Assembly: GCA_973895155.1 (NCBI GenBank)
Contig: OZ316891.1
Coordinates: 29,078,001-29,142,000, forward strand
DNA: 64,000 nucleotides
Direction: 5' to 3'
Source: Marsupella aquatica
Taxonomy: Eukaryota > Marchantiophyta
Shown: positions 35,087 through 47,828 of the stretch, one piece after another
How positions within the stretch are numbered: the stretch's first letter is position 1
Layout: every line of letters starts with the position of its first letter
Made by a program: the position numbers and the translations under genes
Notes under the pieces: generated by a model
Databases searched by the model: none
Told to the model about the DNA's origin: nothing
The model's input: the letters and a program-made list of their open reading frames with translations, nothing else

Positions 35087-38000
35087 GTAGTGAGTCAAGG
35101 TCCAGAGATTAGTTCAGGGATATGAGTCCTCCTTTCTATCAATTATGTTTGTCAAAATAGTAGCGCCCGACGCAATTGAAGACTCCTTTATAAATGTTCA
35201 CTTGAACACCAATTTTTTCTTGATCTTGGACAAAGAATATTCCACAAAGAATAGTTGGGAAGAGTCAATCACAATAGTCTGTCATTGTTAATTAGCAAAT
35301 TATGTGAAAGTAAAGTAGTTCTGTGTGGGGTTATGTGCAAGGGAATTTAACAGATCCACGGGTCCAAATACACCTACTGCCAACCAGCTGCCTACCTAGC
35401 ACACATGTATGTGAGGAGGAGGTGATCACAAACATTTCTGTGGGAGGCCACTGGCAATCAAGTACATTTCTGTGGCTTGGTAGGGGCCGGCCAGCCTACA
35501 CAGTCAAACCTCAGGAGTGCTCCAGACTACACAGTCACAACTGTCACCTCAGCCGATGTGGCAAATTTTTCAGAATCTATAAGTCAATGTTGCAATCAAA
35601 AGCTACTCTTTGCGCCTATTACGAAGCCCCCCAACCACAGTTCTAACTAATGACACAACTGAAACTGAGGTTGCGAACAGGAATGGGGGCTACTCTGAAG
35701 GCAAAAGAGCAAGGAATCATTCCCATCCAAGCAAAGTAATCCCTCAAAGTACCATATTTTCTTCTCATTTGAGGAAGAAACTAGATCATGTTAAACATTT
35801 CGCAGCTAACTTAAACCCTCAATAGTTTCTTAAATTTGCACATCCAGAAGCCCTTGAAATGCACTTGACACTCAGAAGTCAGCCAAATTCAAAAGGCATA
35901 AAGAACCATGGACTGACTTGCCAGCACTACTCTTCCTCGCCAACAACAATTCTTGTTTGCTCACATCTTAAAAACCCTCAGGCCCATCAAGCAAATGTAT
36001 GCAAGTGGTGAAGCTTTAAAAAAGTCAGTTCAAACAGTTTTTGGGTTTAGCTTTGGTTGCAACAAGCGTTCATTTCTTGATGTTTTTTGTCCTTTTGCGT
36101 GCTTCTTTTTCCCTTGTTTTCTGACAGAAAAGTTGTATCTACTCATCCCTGCTGGTTTAGTCAGGGATATGAAGTTTTTGTGACAAGTTTCAGGAAACGT
36201 GTCTAAAAAGGTCATGAACGGGATCATGAATAGGATCGCGATCTTTAGGGTTCAATTTTTATATGTTATTATTATTATTTTAAAGAAAACAAAAACTTTA
36301 GCATTCATTTGCATAAGCCTTCATGTGAATTATATATCAGAGTGCCCAAGGGCAAAAAAGGTGGTGAGTCAGATAGAAAGGGCTGAATGGTGAACTGTAC
36401 ATTGTCTTGTTTAGAACACCTACTTTGTCTAGTGAACTCTTTCGGAAAGGTGTAGCCCTCCTCGTACCCATTATGAGGCTGGTATCAATAAATTACACAT
36501 GATCGTCACGTTCTACACGCCTTACAAAAGCCATTCCAAATTTCCAAATACCTAATCGCTGTAAAGCCCTCCTTATACCCATCCATAGGCTAGTATCATT
36601 AAATAGATTATACATGAACGTCACGTTTGACACGCCTTGCAAGGAACCATTCCAACTGCACATACTAACAGTATTTAGTCGCCCCCACTCTATTAGTGCG
36701 AATTTATGTTTAGTGTAGGGGACGGTAAAATAATAGTGTAAATAACTCTGTCTAGTAGGGTTTGATGCTAACAGTGAGCACAAGTCATAATTTCACACAT
36801 TTCAGTTAAAACCAGAATGTAATATAGTTAAAATTTTGATATAGAAATAGTACCAATATATGTGCACATTATATACGTAAGGTATCTAAATTCTCATACA
36901 CTACTGAAACATACCCTCAAGCAAACTGCTGAAATTCATAACCAGTTTGTTATTGAACAAAAACATTACAATTTTGGGCTTGCTGGAAAGATTTATTTGA
37001 CTCACTTCTATCAGACAATCCATAACACTTAAAATTGAAGACTCTCTATTGCTGGTTTTCTCACAGAAGCCATGAACTGAGATCATGCTTAGCCTCTTGA
37101 AACCTGCCCCTTTGTCTGAGAGAAAGGAAGCCAGCTTTGATAAATTAGTTCATATAGGTTGTGTTACTCTATGCAAATTGGGGATGCTGCTCTCATTGGA
37201 AAGCACAACTATTGGTGGTTGTATTGATATTAGGAGAAGCAATTATCATCCAATAATCAGGGGGACATCAAAGGTAGGTCCATGGTTCCAAATTGCACAA
37301 AATCTATATAGTATTCAAGAATATACAATGAACTCTGGAAATTGGTAGGTGGATTGATGCTTGAAAATTGGCTAAGTTAGTTGAAGACACATCTCTAGAT
37401 GCTAACGGTAGAGAGGGTTTTCATCAACAATGAAAGATACTTAATTGGAGATGGATTTTTAACTGGTTGCCTGAAGCAATGGGTTCTTTTGATACAGTTG
37501 ATTTTTTTCAAGACTTGAAGCTTTCTAGTACAATGACACAAACAAAAGGAGATGCAAATTACATTACCAGTTACATTTTCACATAATTTTGATTCTTTTT
37601 TCCTTGCCTTTGTTGATCCGCTTATGATGGATTAATATCCAAATTCCACCACGTTCTCAGTACAAATCTTTCACAAAGACTCACAAAACAAAATTAAAAG
37701 AAAATAACCTTTGCTACAAACACACACACACACAAACACATATGGTGAATCCAACTTTCATGTTTTGTCTTAATTATATTTTGTGTGCAGTATTTTGATT
37801 TGAATGTGCCTTAACAAGGTGAGTCATTAGTATTAATTAGGTTTTGAATTAACTTTGAATACGTTTTAATTGTAGTTAACTTAGAGTATTTTGAATTTGT
37901 TTTGGCTCCCCTTGTAAATGTTTAATTTTTCCTTTAATTTCAATCACTCCTTAGTGAATTCTGTCTTTTCTCATGAGAGTGAGAGAAATAATTTAGAACA

Positions 38001-41000
38001 ATGTGCACATTTGGTGTTTATGGTTTTAATTGAGTTGACTATCGTTACCTAGAAGCAAGCAAGTGAAAATCTGTACCTTATGTGCACAACTCTTCACCTT
38101 ATATATGTGCACATACCTTTGTACTTTCCTTCCAAAGAGAGGTGGTCTAATAAAAGTGTAGGACAAAAATGCAAAAAGCTGGACCCCACTCCATTTCATG
38201 TAGGATAGGTAAAGTGCCCCCCATAATTGGTAAAGTGACCAGCATCAGTTTCTCCCCAATTGATGGCCTCCCCAATTAAATCTTGGAGGAATGATAAAAA
38301 TAAAAATGATGGCGCTGATCAGATCTTGGAGACAAAAAATAAAAGGACCGCCAACGTCATCTAGTAAAGTTTCCCTTAGATTTGTCGTCTAGTAAAGTTG
38401 CCCTTAGATTTATGGTCAGTAGCTGCACCATGATGGACTGCACCATGATGGATTTGGAGATTCGCACTCCTTATAAATCACGAAGAGAGTAGATAGCTTG
38501 GAGTATGTGGTTTCGAATTGAATCTAGGAGGAGGCCCAGATGGGGAGATAGCTAGGAGTATCTCGTTTCGAGTTGTATCTAGGAGAAAGAGGCCGAGAAG
38601 TGGATCGTTAAATGTTTATCTGCGGCGCTCTACCTAGTCAGAGCTCAAGAGATTGATCGTTCAAAGCAGGTAGGATTCGATTGAAAATTGTTGGCTTTTT
38701 CTTGCCTGAATGGTTTGCATTGATGAGTGCCAATCCATGTCACCGGTGTGCGTCCTCGTCCATCCATCCTCATGTACCTCTGTATACGTCCTGCATAAAC
38801 AAGCTAGCCAGGCAGAGACGGTCTCAGCCAGGCAGAGCCTAGCCTTTGTCTGAGGCAAAGGCACAATCATTGTGTTGCGCAAGAGATCAAGAGTTCCATT
38901 GAATCTTGGTTTGGTTTGCTTTAGTATGTGCTCGACTGGAAGCTGACCCAGGCAGTCGTCGAAAGGCCCTGTTTCTCTCCCTGCACTATGTAGGTACATG
39001 GTTTGAATGTATCACGCTGAACTTCTTGAGAACAATGACGTTAGAATCATGAACGGGAAAATTTAGTTTCTAACTTTAATCTCCATACGATTTTCATGGA
39101 GTCTTCAGCAAGTTTCCGTTCTTCTCTCCGATGGTCACACTATGTAGCCTAGTAATTTTTGTGTTCATTTCAGCGGTCTAAATTCCAGGAAGACCGCTCT
39201 CCGGGCAATACGTGATCTATATCCCTTGCGGCTTTTGCATGCGAGCAACGGACAGAGATTTCGGTTGGTCTTGAGATTAGTCTTTGCATGTCTCAGATGT
39301 TTCACCTCCATTAGTACGTCGATTCCCTAAACTTTGTCGTACGGAGCAGACTACGTGGCACTCCTGCGGTCAGCTCTCAGAAAGTCTGTGGCTTTGATGT
39401 GAGAAATTCTGTTGATCAAGGTATCATTCAGCTCACAGGCAAGAAAAATAATATATTGCCACCATGCTTCAATTAGTACCTTAGCGGTTTTTGTCTTCGT
39501 GACTTCGCAACTAGACGAATTCCACAGTATAAAAGGATGTCGAATTTCAGACGTGTAGGTTCAAATTCTAGGTTTTACAAAGGATTGTGAGCTCGATTGT
39601 TCTAGTTCTGGATTCCAGTTGACACATAACAATCACAAAATTGGACAGAAATTGAACGCACGAATTAGATTGATGACTTACGTTCATGCATGGAGCAGGT
39701 CCTCGCTCTGGAGTCGGTATAGAAGATCGAATGCTAAGGTGCAGCAGCAAGCACGTGCATCAGAAAGGATGGTGTAGAAACCGGTGTGCATTGCAGTCTG
39801 CTTCGCGGTGGTCCTTATCTCAACAAAGCTTATCTCAACTTCCCATTCTAGGCCCAGACTTGAGTCATTCCTCCTAAGAGAACTGACAGTTGCTTCTGTG
39901 TCGTTGGTGCCACCAGGCCAATCAAGGACTTCAAATTTAATTTGGACCTGCCTATGCGAGTTCGCAGACCTGTCCACAAGTTAGATGATGTAGACGTCCG
40001 TAAGTCTGAGCGAGCAGTGATCACCTGAGTGAACCGATCGAACAATCGCCATGGTGCTCGGAAGCTTTATCCAGAGAAAAAATTGGTGTAAAAGCTGTCC
40101 TAGGAGAAGTGGGGAGAGCGGCCGTGACCTCGCGAGTGTCTAGGACCGCGGTGCTCAGGAGCACAGACGATTTGTCGGTGTATGATGAGGTGATGGTGGT
40201 AATAAGTGGAGTCGTGGAAAAGCCCTTCGACGTCACCGTGCTGATCAAAATCTTATTGGAGCTTCCGGAAGCAGACGAGAACAACGTTCAGCATTGTGTG
40301 GAGTTTCTCGGTGCCGTGGCAGTCCACATTTATACATTTGTCTTTTGTTTCATTTTCATTTTTCTTTGTTTGTTCCGCTTATGTTGATGCCATTTATTTC
40401 TCTTCTTACTTTTGTTTTTCTTGTTACTTTTTCGTTGGGAAAAGGGTGGGAATTATTATTTTTTCTTGGGAGAATGATGGGATTAAGCACTTACAACATT
40501 GTTTTCAAATTGAGTCTAATTCTCATCCATTAGAAACTATAATAACATGTTGCACATTTTTATGCTGGTCATTCAAAAATGCAATGCCAAGAAAAAAAGT
40601 ACTCACTAAAGACAAGAGATAAAAACATAAACAAATTCAATATATCTTGTACCAAAAAGATAGTAAATCTTTTTGTGTAGTCGCTGTTTCTGGGGATAAT
40701 AGATCCTTTTTCTGTTGGGATTTTTGCTCGGATGCGGTGGGTCAGAGCCTTATGTTTTTGGGTTCTCTCCCTGTGCCTTGGATTGAGTCAGCCCTCATTT
40801 CTGTGGTTGTCTTTTGTTTTGTTTTCTGTGGGCTATGGTCTGGTCGCTTTCCACTTGTTGTTTTCTCCTTGTTGGCCTTGTCCACTTGACCGAATGTGTT
40901 TGGTCCTTGTGTGACGCCTGCCTTTGACCTGTTTTTGTGGTCTGGCCGTTTTACTCCCAGTTTTATTGGGTTTTACTTTCCTTGTAAGTAAAGTGCTCCA

Positions 41001-41539
41001 TTCAAGACAAAAATAAATAAATCTTTCTACACAAAAAAGAATCATTTAAAAAGGAATCAAATGATGGAAACAAAAGACAAAAAAATTGCATTGTACCAGT
41101 ATCAAGTAGAAACCTCACTCAGACAATCATAGATGCATATTAACTTCATAGTGGAATCATAAATAAAAATTCATCCCGAAATTCATTGAATAAAGTCAAG
41201 AGCAACACCTTATTTGATACAAAGAGACTGAGGAAAAGTCAATATATACTATATACTCTACAAATATTTACAAACTCAAGAAAAATTGGGAACAAATCCT
41301 AGCCCTTAATTAGAAATTTGTTTTTTTAAGTATAGCCTTAAAGTTTTGAAAAAACTTGAGTGTAAATAAAATATATATATTATTTATTTCTCTGAAATTT
41401 AAAATAAGGAACATATTTTTTTCTATCATTTGGTTGTGCTTGGGCTCTATGTTGCGGTGACCATTATCTTGCTTCATTTTCTATGTGCAATGCACGAGTT
41501 GTTGAACACCACCACAACAACTCTACCTTGTCTTGAATC
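35087..41539. other. Long gene-poor stretch
   Basis: I could not support a gene. An imperfect ~107-bp tandem duplication lies at 36451-36657 (shared ACGTCACGTT.GACACGCCTT). A CA-rich microsatellite is at 37719-37742, and an imperfect 64-bp repeat with ATAGCTAGGAGTAT sits near 38485-38585. Frames at 39684-40387 on both strands are moderately long and of higher GC, and could hide an exon, but I recognise no domain. Confidence 0.4.
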
Positions 41540-42430
41540 TTTTCTCATCTTGCTGTTTTTCCTCACATTGACATCTTTATCTCACGTACCACAACAAATT
41601 TTTTCTAACCCTTGCCATCTTTTAGGTCCTTGATTTTTTTTCGCTCCTCGATATATTTTCTCACCTGACTCGACATCTTTTCCTCACCCTCCATATCTTT
41701 TCTCACATCAACATTCTATCTTTTTCTCATCACAACATCTTTCCCTCACCCTCGACATCTTTTCTCTCCTCAATATCTTTCTTCATCTTTTTCTCACCTT
41801 GCCTTATTTGCCACGATCACCTCAACATCTCTTTCTCTAATTGGATAGACATTTGTTTTCACCTCGACATTTTACTTTCTTCTCACCTAAGTCACATTTT
41901 TATCTCACCACACCATCTTTTGGACCTCACCCTCAACATTTTTTTCCTCATCTTCACATATTTTTCTCACATTGCTATCTTTTCTCTCTTTGATATATTT
42001 TTTGCTCGACTTCTTTTTCGCAGCTCGACATCTCTTTTCTCATGAACTTCTTTGTTCACCTCGACATTTTTTCTGTCCTTGACATCTTTTTCTCACTTCG
42101 ACTACTTTTTCTCACCTCAACATCTATTTTCACCTTGACGTCTTTTTCTCACCACATCATCTTTTGTGCAAGTTTTGTCTTAATAAAGACATCCTTTTAA
42201 CTTAGCAACAACTTTTCTCTTAATGAACGACATCTTGGGCAATGTGATGTCTCTTTTCTTGATGACATCTTTTTTACTTAACGACAACTTTTCTCTTAAC
42301 GACATCTTGGGCAACACAACATATTTTTTCTTATTTAACAACATCTTGGGCAACACCAACATCTTTTTGTCTTAACAAAATCTTAGGGGACACAATATTG
42401 TTTTTTCTTAACGACATCTTGGGCGACACG
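41540..42430 (+). repeat. Pyrimidine-rich minisatellite of a CTCGACATCTTTTTCTCACC-type unit
   Basis: It has the same architecture as 26780-27665 but a slightly different unit. The right part switches to CTTAACGACATCTTGGGCAA units. It leads directly into a Helitron-type terminus. Confidence 0.9.
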
Positions 42431-42464
42431 ACATCTTTTGTGCAACGCACGGGTATTGAGCTAG
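42431..42464 (+). mobile_element. Helitron-type 3' terminus (second locus)
   Basis: CATCTTTTGTGCAACGCACG followed by GGTATTGAGCTAG ends in CTAG with T at 42465. The stem-loop GTGC-AAC-GCAC is identical to that of the 27.7-kb terminus. The 5' end is not identified. Confidence 0.75.
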
Positions 42465-42579
42465 TTACCAATAAAACACTCTCTCACATAAGTGAACTAA
42501 ACTTAATATTTGCTCATTGACTAGTTGCTCTTTGAAGTTCAGCCTGTTGTGACTAAACTCTCTTTGGCCATGGGCCTGG

Positions 42580-42665
42580 TTATGGTAGTGTTCAATATGC
42601 GTGCATCGCACATAAGGTGTTGCATAAAAAATGTCCATGTCAAAAAAATGTTGTTGCAAAAGTGA
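42580..42665 (-). mobile_element. Inverted, decayed Helitron-type end (second locus)
   Basis: On the plus strand GTTCAATATGCGTGCATCGC then ACATAAGGTGTTGCAT resembles the reverse complement of the terminus at 42431-42464, with substitutions. It faces that terminus about 115 bp away, repeating the tail-to-tail arrangement at 27.7 kb. Confidence 0.5.
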
Positions 42666-43051
42666 TGAAGGAGAGCGCAAGATAGATGATGACAACCGAA
42701 GCAACGTATTCACACAACTCTAGATGGAGGGTGACATGCCCCCGACCTCCTCCTCCTCTTTCTCTTGGCTGGAAATAATCACAACCTGACTACACAACAC
42801 TTCTACCGTGGTATTATGGGACAGGGTTTCTTGTTGGTAAGATACTATTGCTTCACAAGTCAGAATTCTTCCTTGATTTTCCTCTGAGCAAGGGCTCAAT
42901 AGAGTACATTATGGCTGTAAGTTGTCAAATTGAAGTTACAGTTGTAGAGTTTTCTCCTTAGAACAAGCATTGATTGAGAATGAGATTCGGATTGTGTACT
43001 ATACATTGCTTTCAACAGATTTAGAGAGATGACTTCAAACAGACAAATAGC

Positions 43052-43174
43052 TCACCTAGTTGGAAAGACAGAATTATGTACCTCAAGACATGAAACCAAG
43101 CTGAACCACAAACTCACCTAGTAGGAAAGACAGAATTATGTACCTCAAGGACATGAAACTAAGCTGAACCGCAA
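43052..43174. repeat. Tandem duplication, ~61-bp unit
   Basis: CTCACCTAGT.GGAAAGACAG and the following bases through GCTGAACC.CAAA occur twice, at 43052 and 43113, with three or four differences. Confidence 0.9.
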
Positions 43175-44761
43175 ACAGAAAAATAATAAATTCTAATTTT
43201 GAACTCTATTTTGATTATACACCAGGCCACACACTATATATGTATTCAACACCTATATTTAGTTTCACTAATATTCTAGATGTCATTCACTGAAAGTAGG
43301 GGATGACTTGATAAATTCTATGTATGCCTGATGGGCTTGCAAGCTTGGATCAAGCAAATGGTACATATCTTACCACAAAAGCGTCAATTGAAGTCTACTT
43401 TTAAGAGCCTGGGTCTAGAGTGAAGTTTCTAGACCATAACCCCATGGTTATGTGCATGAGAATAACTCATGTGCAATGTCAACAGGTATGTGCAAGTTTT
43501 TTGTGATAGTTTGTATTTAGATTCAAAAAATCAGCACTATGGCCCACCACAACATATCTGCATAGGAAGAAGGACGTGCATACAAAATCTGATATGCATA
43601 GAAAAGAGAATATGATTATTAAAATGATGAATATTTTTATCATTTTATTAGCCTTCAAATAATATGAATAAAAAATATATTTTGGTAATACTTTTATTGT
43701 CCTCTCCACTATTCCCCTCATCTATTCCCATTCAAAAAATGGGTAGTCACGGCTAGTGTATAAGCATTCTTGACTGAGACTGTGATTGCATGGTTAACAC
43801 TTAGGGAACCAAACTTCTTGAGTTCACTCATTTGCATACTTCGTCTTTAATTCCTGCACCCGATCATGAGACACTTATAATTCATTGTGATGGATACCAC
43901 TTGTGTCCCATTCTCGCAACTACATGTCTCTATACATGTGATGGAGGATGAAAGCATTACCACATTAATTTTGCTTCTGAGCCCCACATAGTGCTTGGGT
44001 AATATGTAGCCAAGCCGGAAGCTGCAGGGTCCATTTTGAGCATTGAAAACTTAACTTAGTCATGTTGCGAGCCAATTGATATAATTGGTCAACTTATCTT
44101 CGAATCGTTTCGACTGAAGCCTTGCATGACCTATGTTGGTATGCTTTTCTATCGTCGGCAGTTCTCTCCCTGTTGCCAAATTCTTAACAGTAGGTTTTCC
44201 CTGCTCTATGTGCGCGGGAGTCAAATTCTTCAAATTAATCATTCATCTCTATTCTAACGTGCACAGAAACTTGAAACTTGCAACGACGTGATCTTCCGCA
44301 GGTATAATTAATTAATAACAGAAGGTATACATCTGAAACTGGCCAGGATGAATCTCAAAGGATTCAGATGAAACGGCCAATTAGATTAATTTAGTTTACA
44401 AGATCTGAGCTACATAAGTGCAGCCTCCACTGAACCCCTCCATAATTATAACGTCAATGCCAACAGGTGGTATACACATGGTTTGTAATCTGGTAAACGT
44501 CCATGGATCTCCATGATTTTGGGTAGTGACCGGAATGAATCAAGGTTTCAATGGCAAACACCTATAGCTAGCCTTCTCGCTCACTGGAGTAATCAAATAG
44601 ATGGGCATAGTGTTTATGTCCCCAACGTACGACAACACTTACTTTCAGATTTTCATCGAAAGGTGATCGACTTGCTTGCAGGGGTGGGGAGTCTTGAAGC
44701 GCACATATGTCCAAAATGGACCTCCATAGGTATTGACTTCGTGACCGGAGCTTGTTCTTCT
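43175..44761. other. Intergenic, downstream of the dioxygenase gene
   Basis: It should contain the dioxygenase 3' UTR on the minus strand. No other gene is supported. Confidence 0.45.
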
Positions 44762-46291
44762 TCAGGTATGGACTTCGTGAGTCCTGAGAAGAGAAACGCT
44801 ATTAACCGCCAACTTGTTCTTGAAGAAATCGAGATACGAGAACGACTCGTAGGCGGGCGGGTTGGCCTTGCTGATAAGCTTGGGAATCGGCTCGACAATG
44901 TAATCTGCCTCAGGACCTGGTGCCGGAAAGAGAAAATACGCGAACGAGTGCCGACTGCTCTCCTTGTCGTTAATCACTCGGTGAAGAATACTTCTGTATC
45001 GTCCATTGGTCCAGGTCTGCATCATTATTCATGGTACTGTCAGTTCCATCGATCAAGTGACACATTTAGATTCAATATTCTTGGTGAAGCAGGCTACAGA
45101 AAGACTGCATGGCTAAATCACATTGGAGGTCAATCAAAACTGGGTGCAGAATTTAATCGCTCAAGCTTGGACCTCTACATTTCCTTTGAGCAATGTACAT
45201 TCCTGCTCATATAGGCTGAGCAGAAGCTGCTATTATTATAGTTTTGGCAGGGTTCAGTATTCTGGTAATTTCTGAAGTGTACGTACAGTCTGTCGAAGCC
45301 AGCTCAGTTCATTAATATTGAGTTACTGTTATTGCAGGTTTAAACTGACCATATCTCTGGCCTGACTTAGTAAGCGCTCCGAGATCTTACAGCTGCCTTA
45401 CCCGAAAAACTACTGATTGAACATTTGGCCACCTTCATTTGACAAATTCGGAGCTTTGAACCGACAAAAATAAAGAGTGCCTCATTCAGGTACCTCAAGG
45501 ATATCTCCAACATTGATAATGAGTGATCTTCTCCGCGGCTGCACGAGGACCCACTCTCCGAATGGATTTATTTGGAGCCCTTGGGTATCATAGCCTTGAC
45601 AGACGATTGTGAAAACGCTGGAATCGCGGTGTGGGAGGATTCCTGTCTCGTCCACAACTGTAGGCTTCGTAGCTTTGGGGTAGTGGTGGAAATCCAGATA
45701 TCGGGGAACTTCATTCTTGTGATGCACTTCACGGAGATACGTGAGAGGGAGTCCAAGACTCTCCGAGACCACGTCCAGCAATGTGTCCGCAACCTTTCCT
45801 AGCTCAAGTAGCAGACGCTCTACCTTTTCTCGGTAGTCATGGGGGTTACTTGTCCACCAGTTGAGCGTAGGGTCAATGTCTCCGGTCGAGCCTTTGGTGT
45901 AATACTTCTGCGGACCTTGACGCAAGTGATGATCGCGAAACACCATCTCCTCCACGCGATTCTCGACACCGCCTAGACGGGGGAAGTGCTTGTAGCCTGG
46001 CTGGAAGATAGGAACCAGAAGCTTCCTCTCCTTGAGATCCGGGTGCAACCCCAGTTTCTCCTCCAGTGGTAGATTGAAAAACTCCCGATTAATGTCAAAT
46101 GCTGCGTCCAGCACTTCGCCAGGAACCCCGGAGTTGATCATCTCAAAGAAACCGAAAGTTTCACATGCTCGTGCCACTTGCTCACATACGGAGGAACGTT
46201 TAGCAGTATCAGAAAGCCCACTGAAGTCTATGATAGGAACAGCGGACTTCGACTTCTCGGCCAATGGTACTCCTTCCTTCACGCCAACCAT
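44762..46291 (-). CDS. 2-oxoglutarate/Fe(II)-dependent dioxygenase, two exons
   Basis: This is a soluble oxidase of the plant DOXC type that couples 2-oxoglutarate decarboxylation to oxidation of a small molecule. Exon 1 is 45494-46291 and exon 2 is 44762-45016. The 477-bp intron has a CTTGAG|GTACCT donor and a GATGCAG|ACCTGG acceptor, in phase 0, giving 350 residues. The N-terminal DIOX_N domain includes VPIIDFSGL and CETFGFFEMINSGV. The catalytic domain has iron ligands His221 and Asp223 (PHRD) and His278 (ILHRV), and the 2-oxoglutarate-binding R-x-S at 288-290 (RHS). The intron falls at a position common in DOXC genes, just before TNGRYRSILHRV. All catalytic residues are present. The substrate (hormone, flavonoid or other) cannot be told from sequence alone. 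Confidence 0.93.
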
Positions 46292-47023
46292 GATTGATGA
46301 GGAAAATCACTAATACCAACAAACTCGATCAGATTGCTTTGTAGACGAACACACACTCGTGGGACAAAGCGCAGAAAGAAAAGGAAGGTCGACGATCTGT
46401 CTGCGTTTCAACAGACAAAATCGCCAATTCTAGCTCAAAGATTCAAACTACGGACAATGCGCGTACAAATCAACTGCTTTACTTCGACGGACGAGTGCAT
46501 CCGCAATTCTCTGATATCGGAAGCCGAGTGTTGTGAAAGACTTGTTCGCCAACTTGTATTTCAAGTGAGCACTGGAACATTTATAGGGACACGGGGGTGG
46601 GGGCCGGGCGCATTGTGCAAGGTCTGTTATGAATCCACCACAAGCCATGTCAAAACCTGAATCGACCACGTTTCACCGGGAATAGTATTATTTTCTTGAA
46701 ATTAATGTGGAACAAAATGCACCGTGGAAAAGAAGAACGGGTGGAACGTGAAAAAGCATCACACTAGCTCTGACAAAAGCTGCTCTTTCCGGAAATTGTT
46801 AAACAAATTAAGTGGCACCGTAGAAAATAAGAAAGACACCACTAGCCATAACAAAACGTGGATCCAACAAGTTTTACACTATAATACCTTTTGTCTCAAA
46901 TGTGGAACAAAATGGCGTGAGAAGAATGTGATCAATAGCGAAATTATGGACCTCTCCCCTTTATATGGATAGTGGCGTTCAAAGCAAATGGCCGCAGCTC
47001 CTAAAATACTAGAATTCTACACC
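46292..47023. other. Upstream region of the dioxygenase gene
   Basis: It presumably contains the dioxygenase promoter on the minus strand. No distinct gene or clear TATA element is seen. Confidence 0.4.
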
Positions 47024-47222
47024 AGCACATCTCTCAAGCTATGTGGATCAATCCGTTGGAATTTCCGAAAGTCTGCAAGCGTCATCTATCCACTCAGACA
47101 CGAGTTTGCATCCCTCGCGGTTTAGACCCGCACGTCTCTCAAGCTATGTCAATCAACCGGTTTTAATTTCCAATGTCTGCGAATGTCCATCCATTCAGAC
47201 ACGAGTTTGCATCCTCCCCAGC
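47024..47222. repeat. Tandem duplication, ~106-bp unit
   Basis: The unit runs from GCAC.TCTCTCAAGCTATGT to CAGACACGAGTTTGCATCC. Copies start at 47024 and 47130 and differ by several substitutions and small indels. Confidence 0.85.
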
Positions 47223-47685
47223 GTCGAGTGAATTTGCAGTCGTTCGTTCAACAGTACGTACGTTGAATTTGCAGTCGTACGTTCGATCATTCGCAAGTGC
47301 ACTCTGGAGAAAGTAGATTCGCTGCGTAATGCATGCACCAGCAACCACAAAACTGTTTAAGTCAGCTGCCACTCGCCATCGCCATGACATTAATTGAAGG
47401 TTTTAAATGGTTTGCAATTAAAATGTATGCGGTCAAGTCATGTTTTGGCTGCAATTGACAAAAGCGAACGCTCCAGTGCATCTCTATAATTATATTTGAA
47501 TCTTGTTAGAGAACTGACATAACAGTCCCACTCTGATCTCCTCAGGTTGGGACTCATGATTGTGGGCCCGTCATGCTGTTGTTGCTTTTGTAATTTGATT
47601 GTCGAGCTTCTGTCAATGTTTACCTGAGGGTGGCTTCACAAGAACTTGGCCACCAATTTAATTTTTTCTTAGTGAGAGATGTAAT

Positions 47686-47828
47686 CCTAACCATCCATAT
47701 GTGGGAACTGGCCACACTTCCCTTGACATGAACTAGGGGGCAAAAGCATTACCCATCCTAACCATTCACATGTGGGAGCCACACTTCCATTGACATGAAC
47801 TAGGGGGCAAAAGCATTCCCCAACCTAG
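47686..47828. repeat. Tandem duplication, ~71-bp unit
   Basis: CCTAACCAT.CA.ATGTGGGA to GACATGAACTAGGGGGCAAA occurs at 47686 and 47757. Confidence 0.88.

Noticed and set aside
39684-40387. Moderately long frames on both strands in higher-GC sequence
   Set aside because: No family resemblance or phase-matched splice structure could be established, so no gene is called.
44513-45214. 233-codon open frame on the plus strand
   Set aside because: It overlaps exon 2 of the dioxygenase in antisense and shows no motif, while the minus strand encodes TNGRYRSILHRV with a matching splice site.
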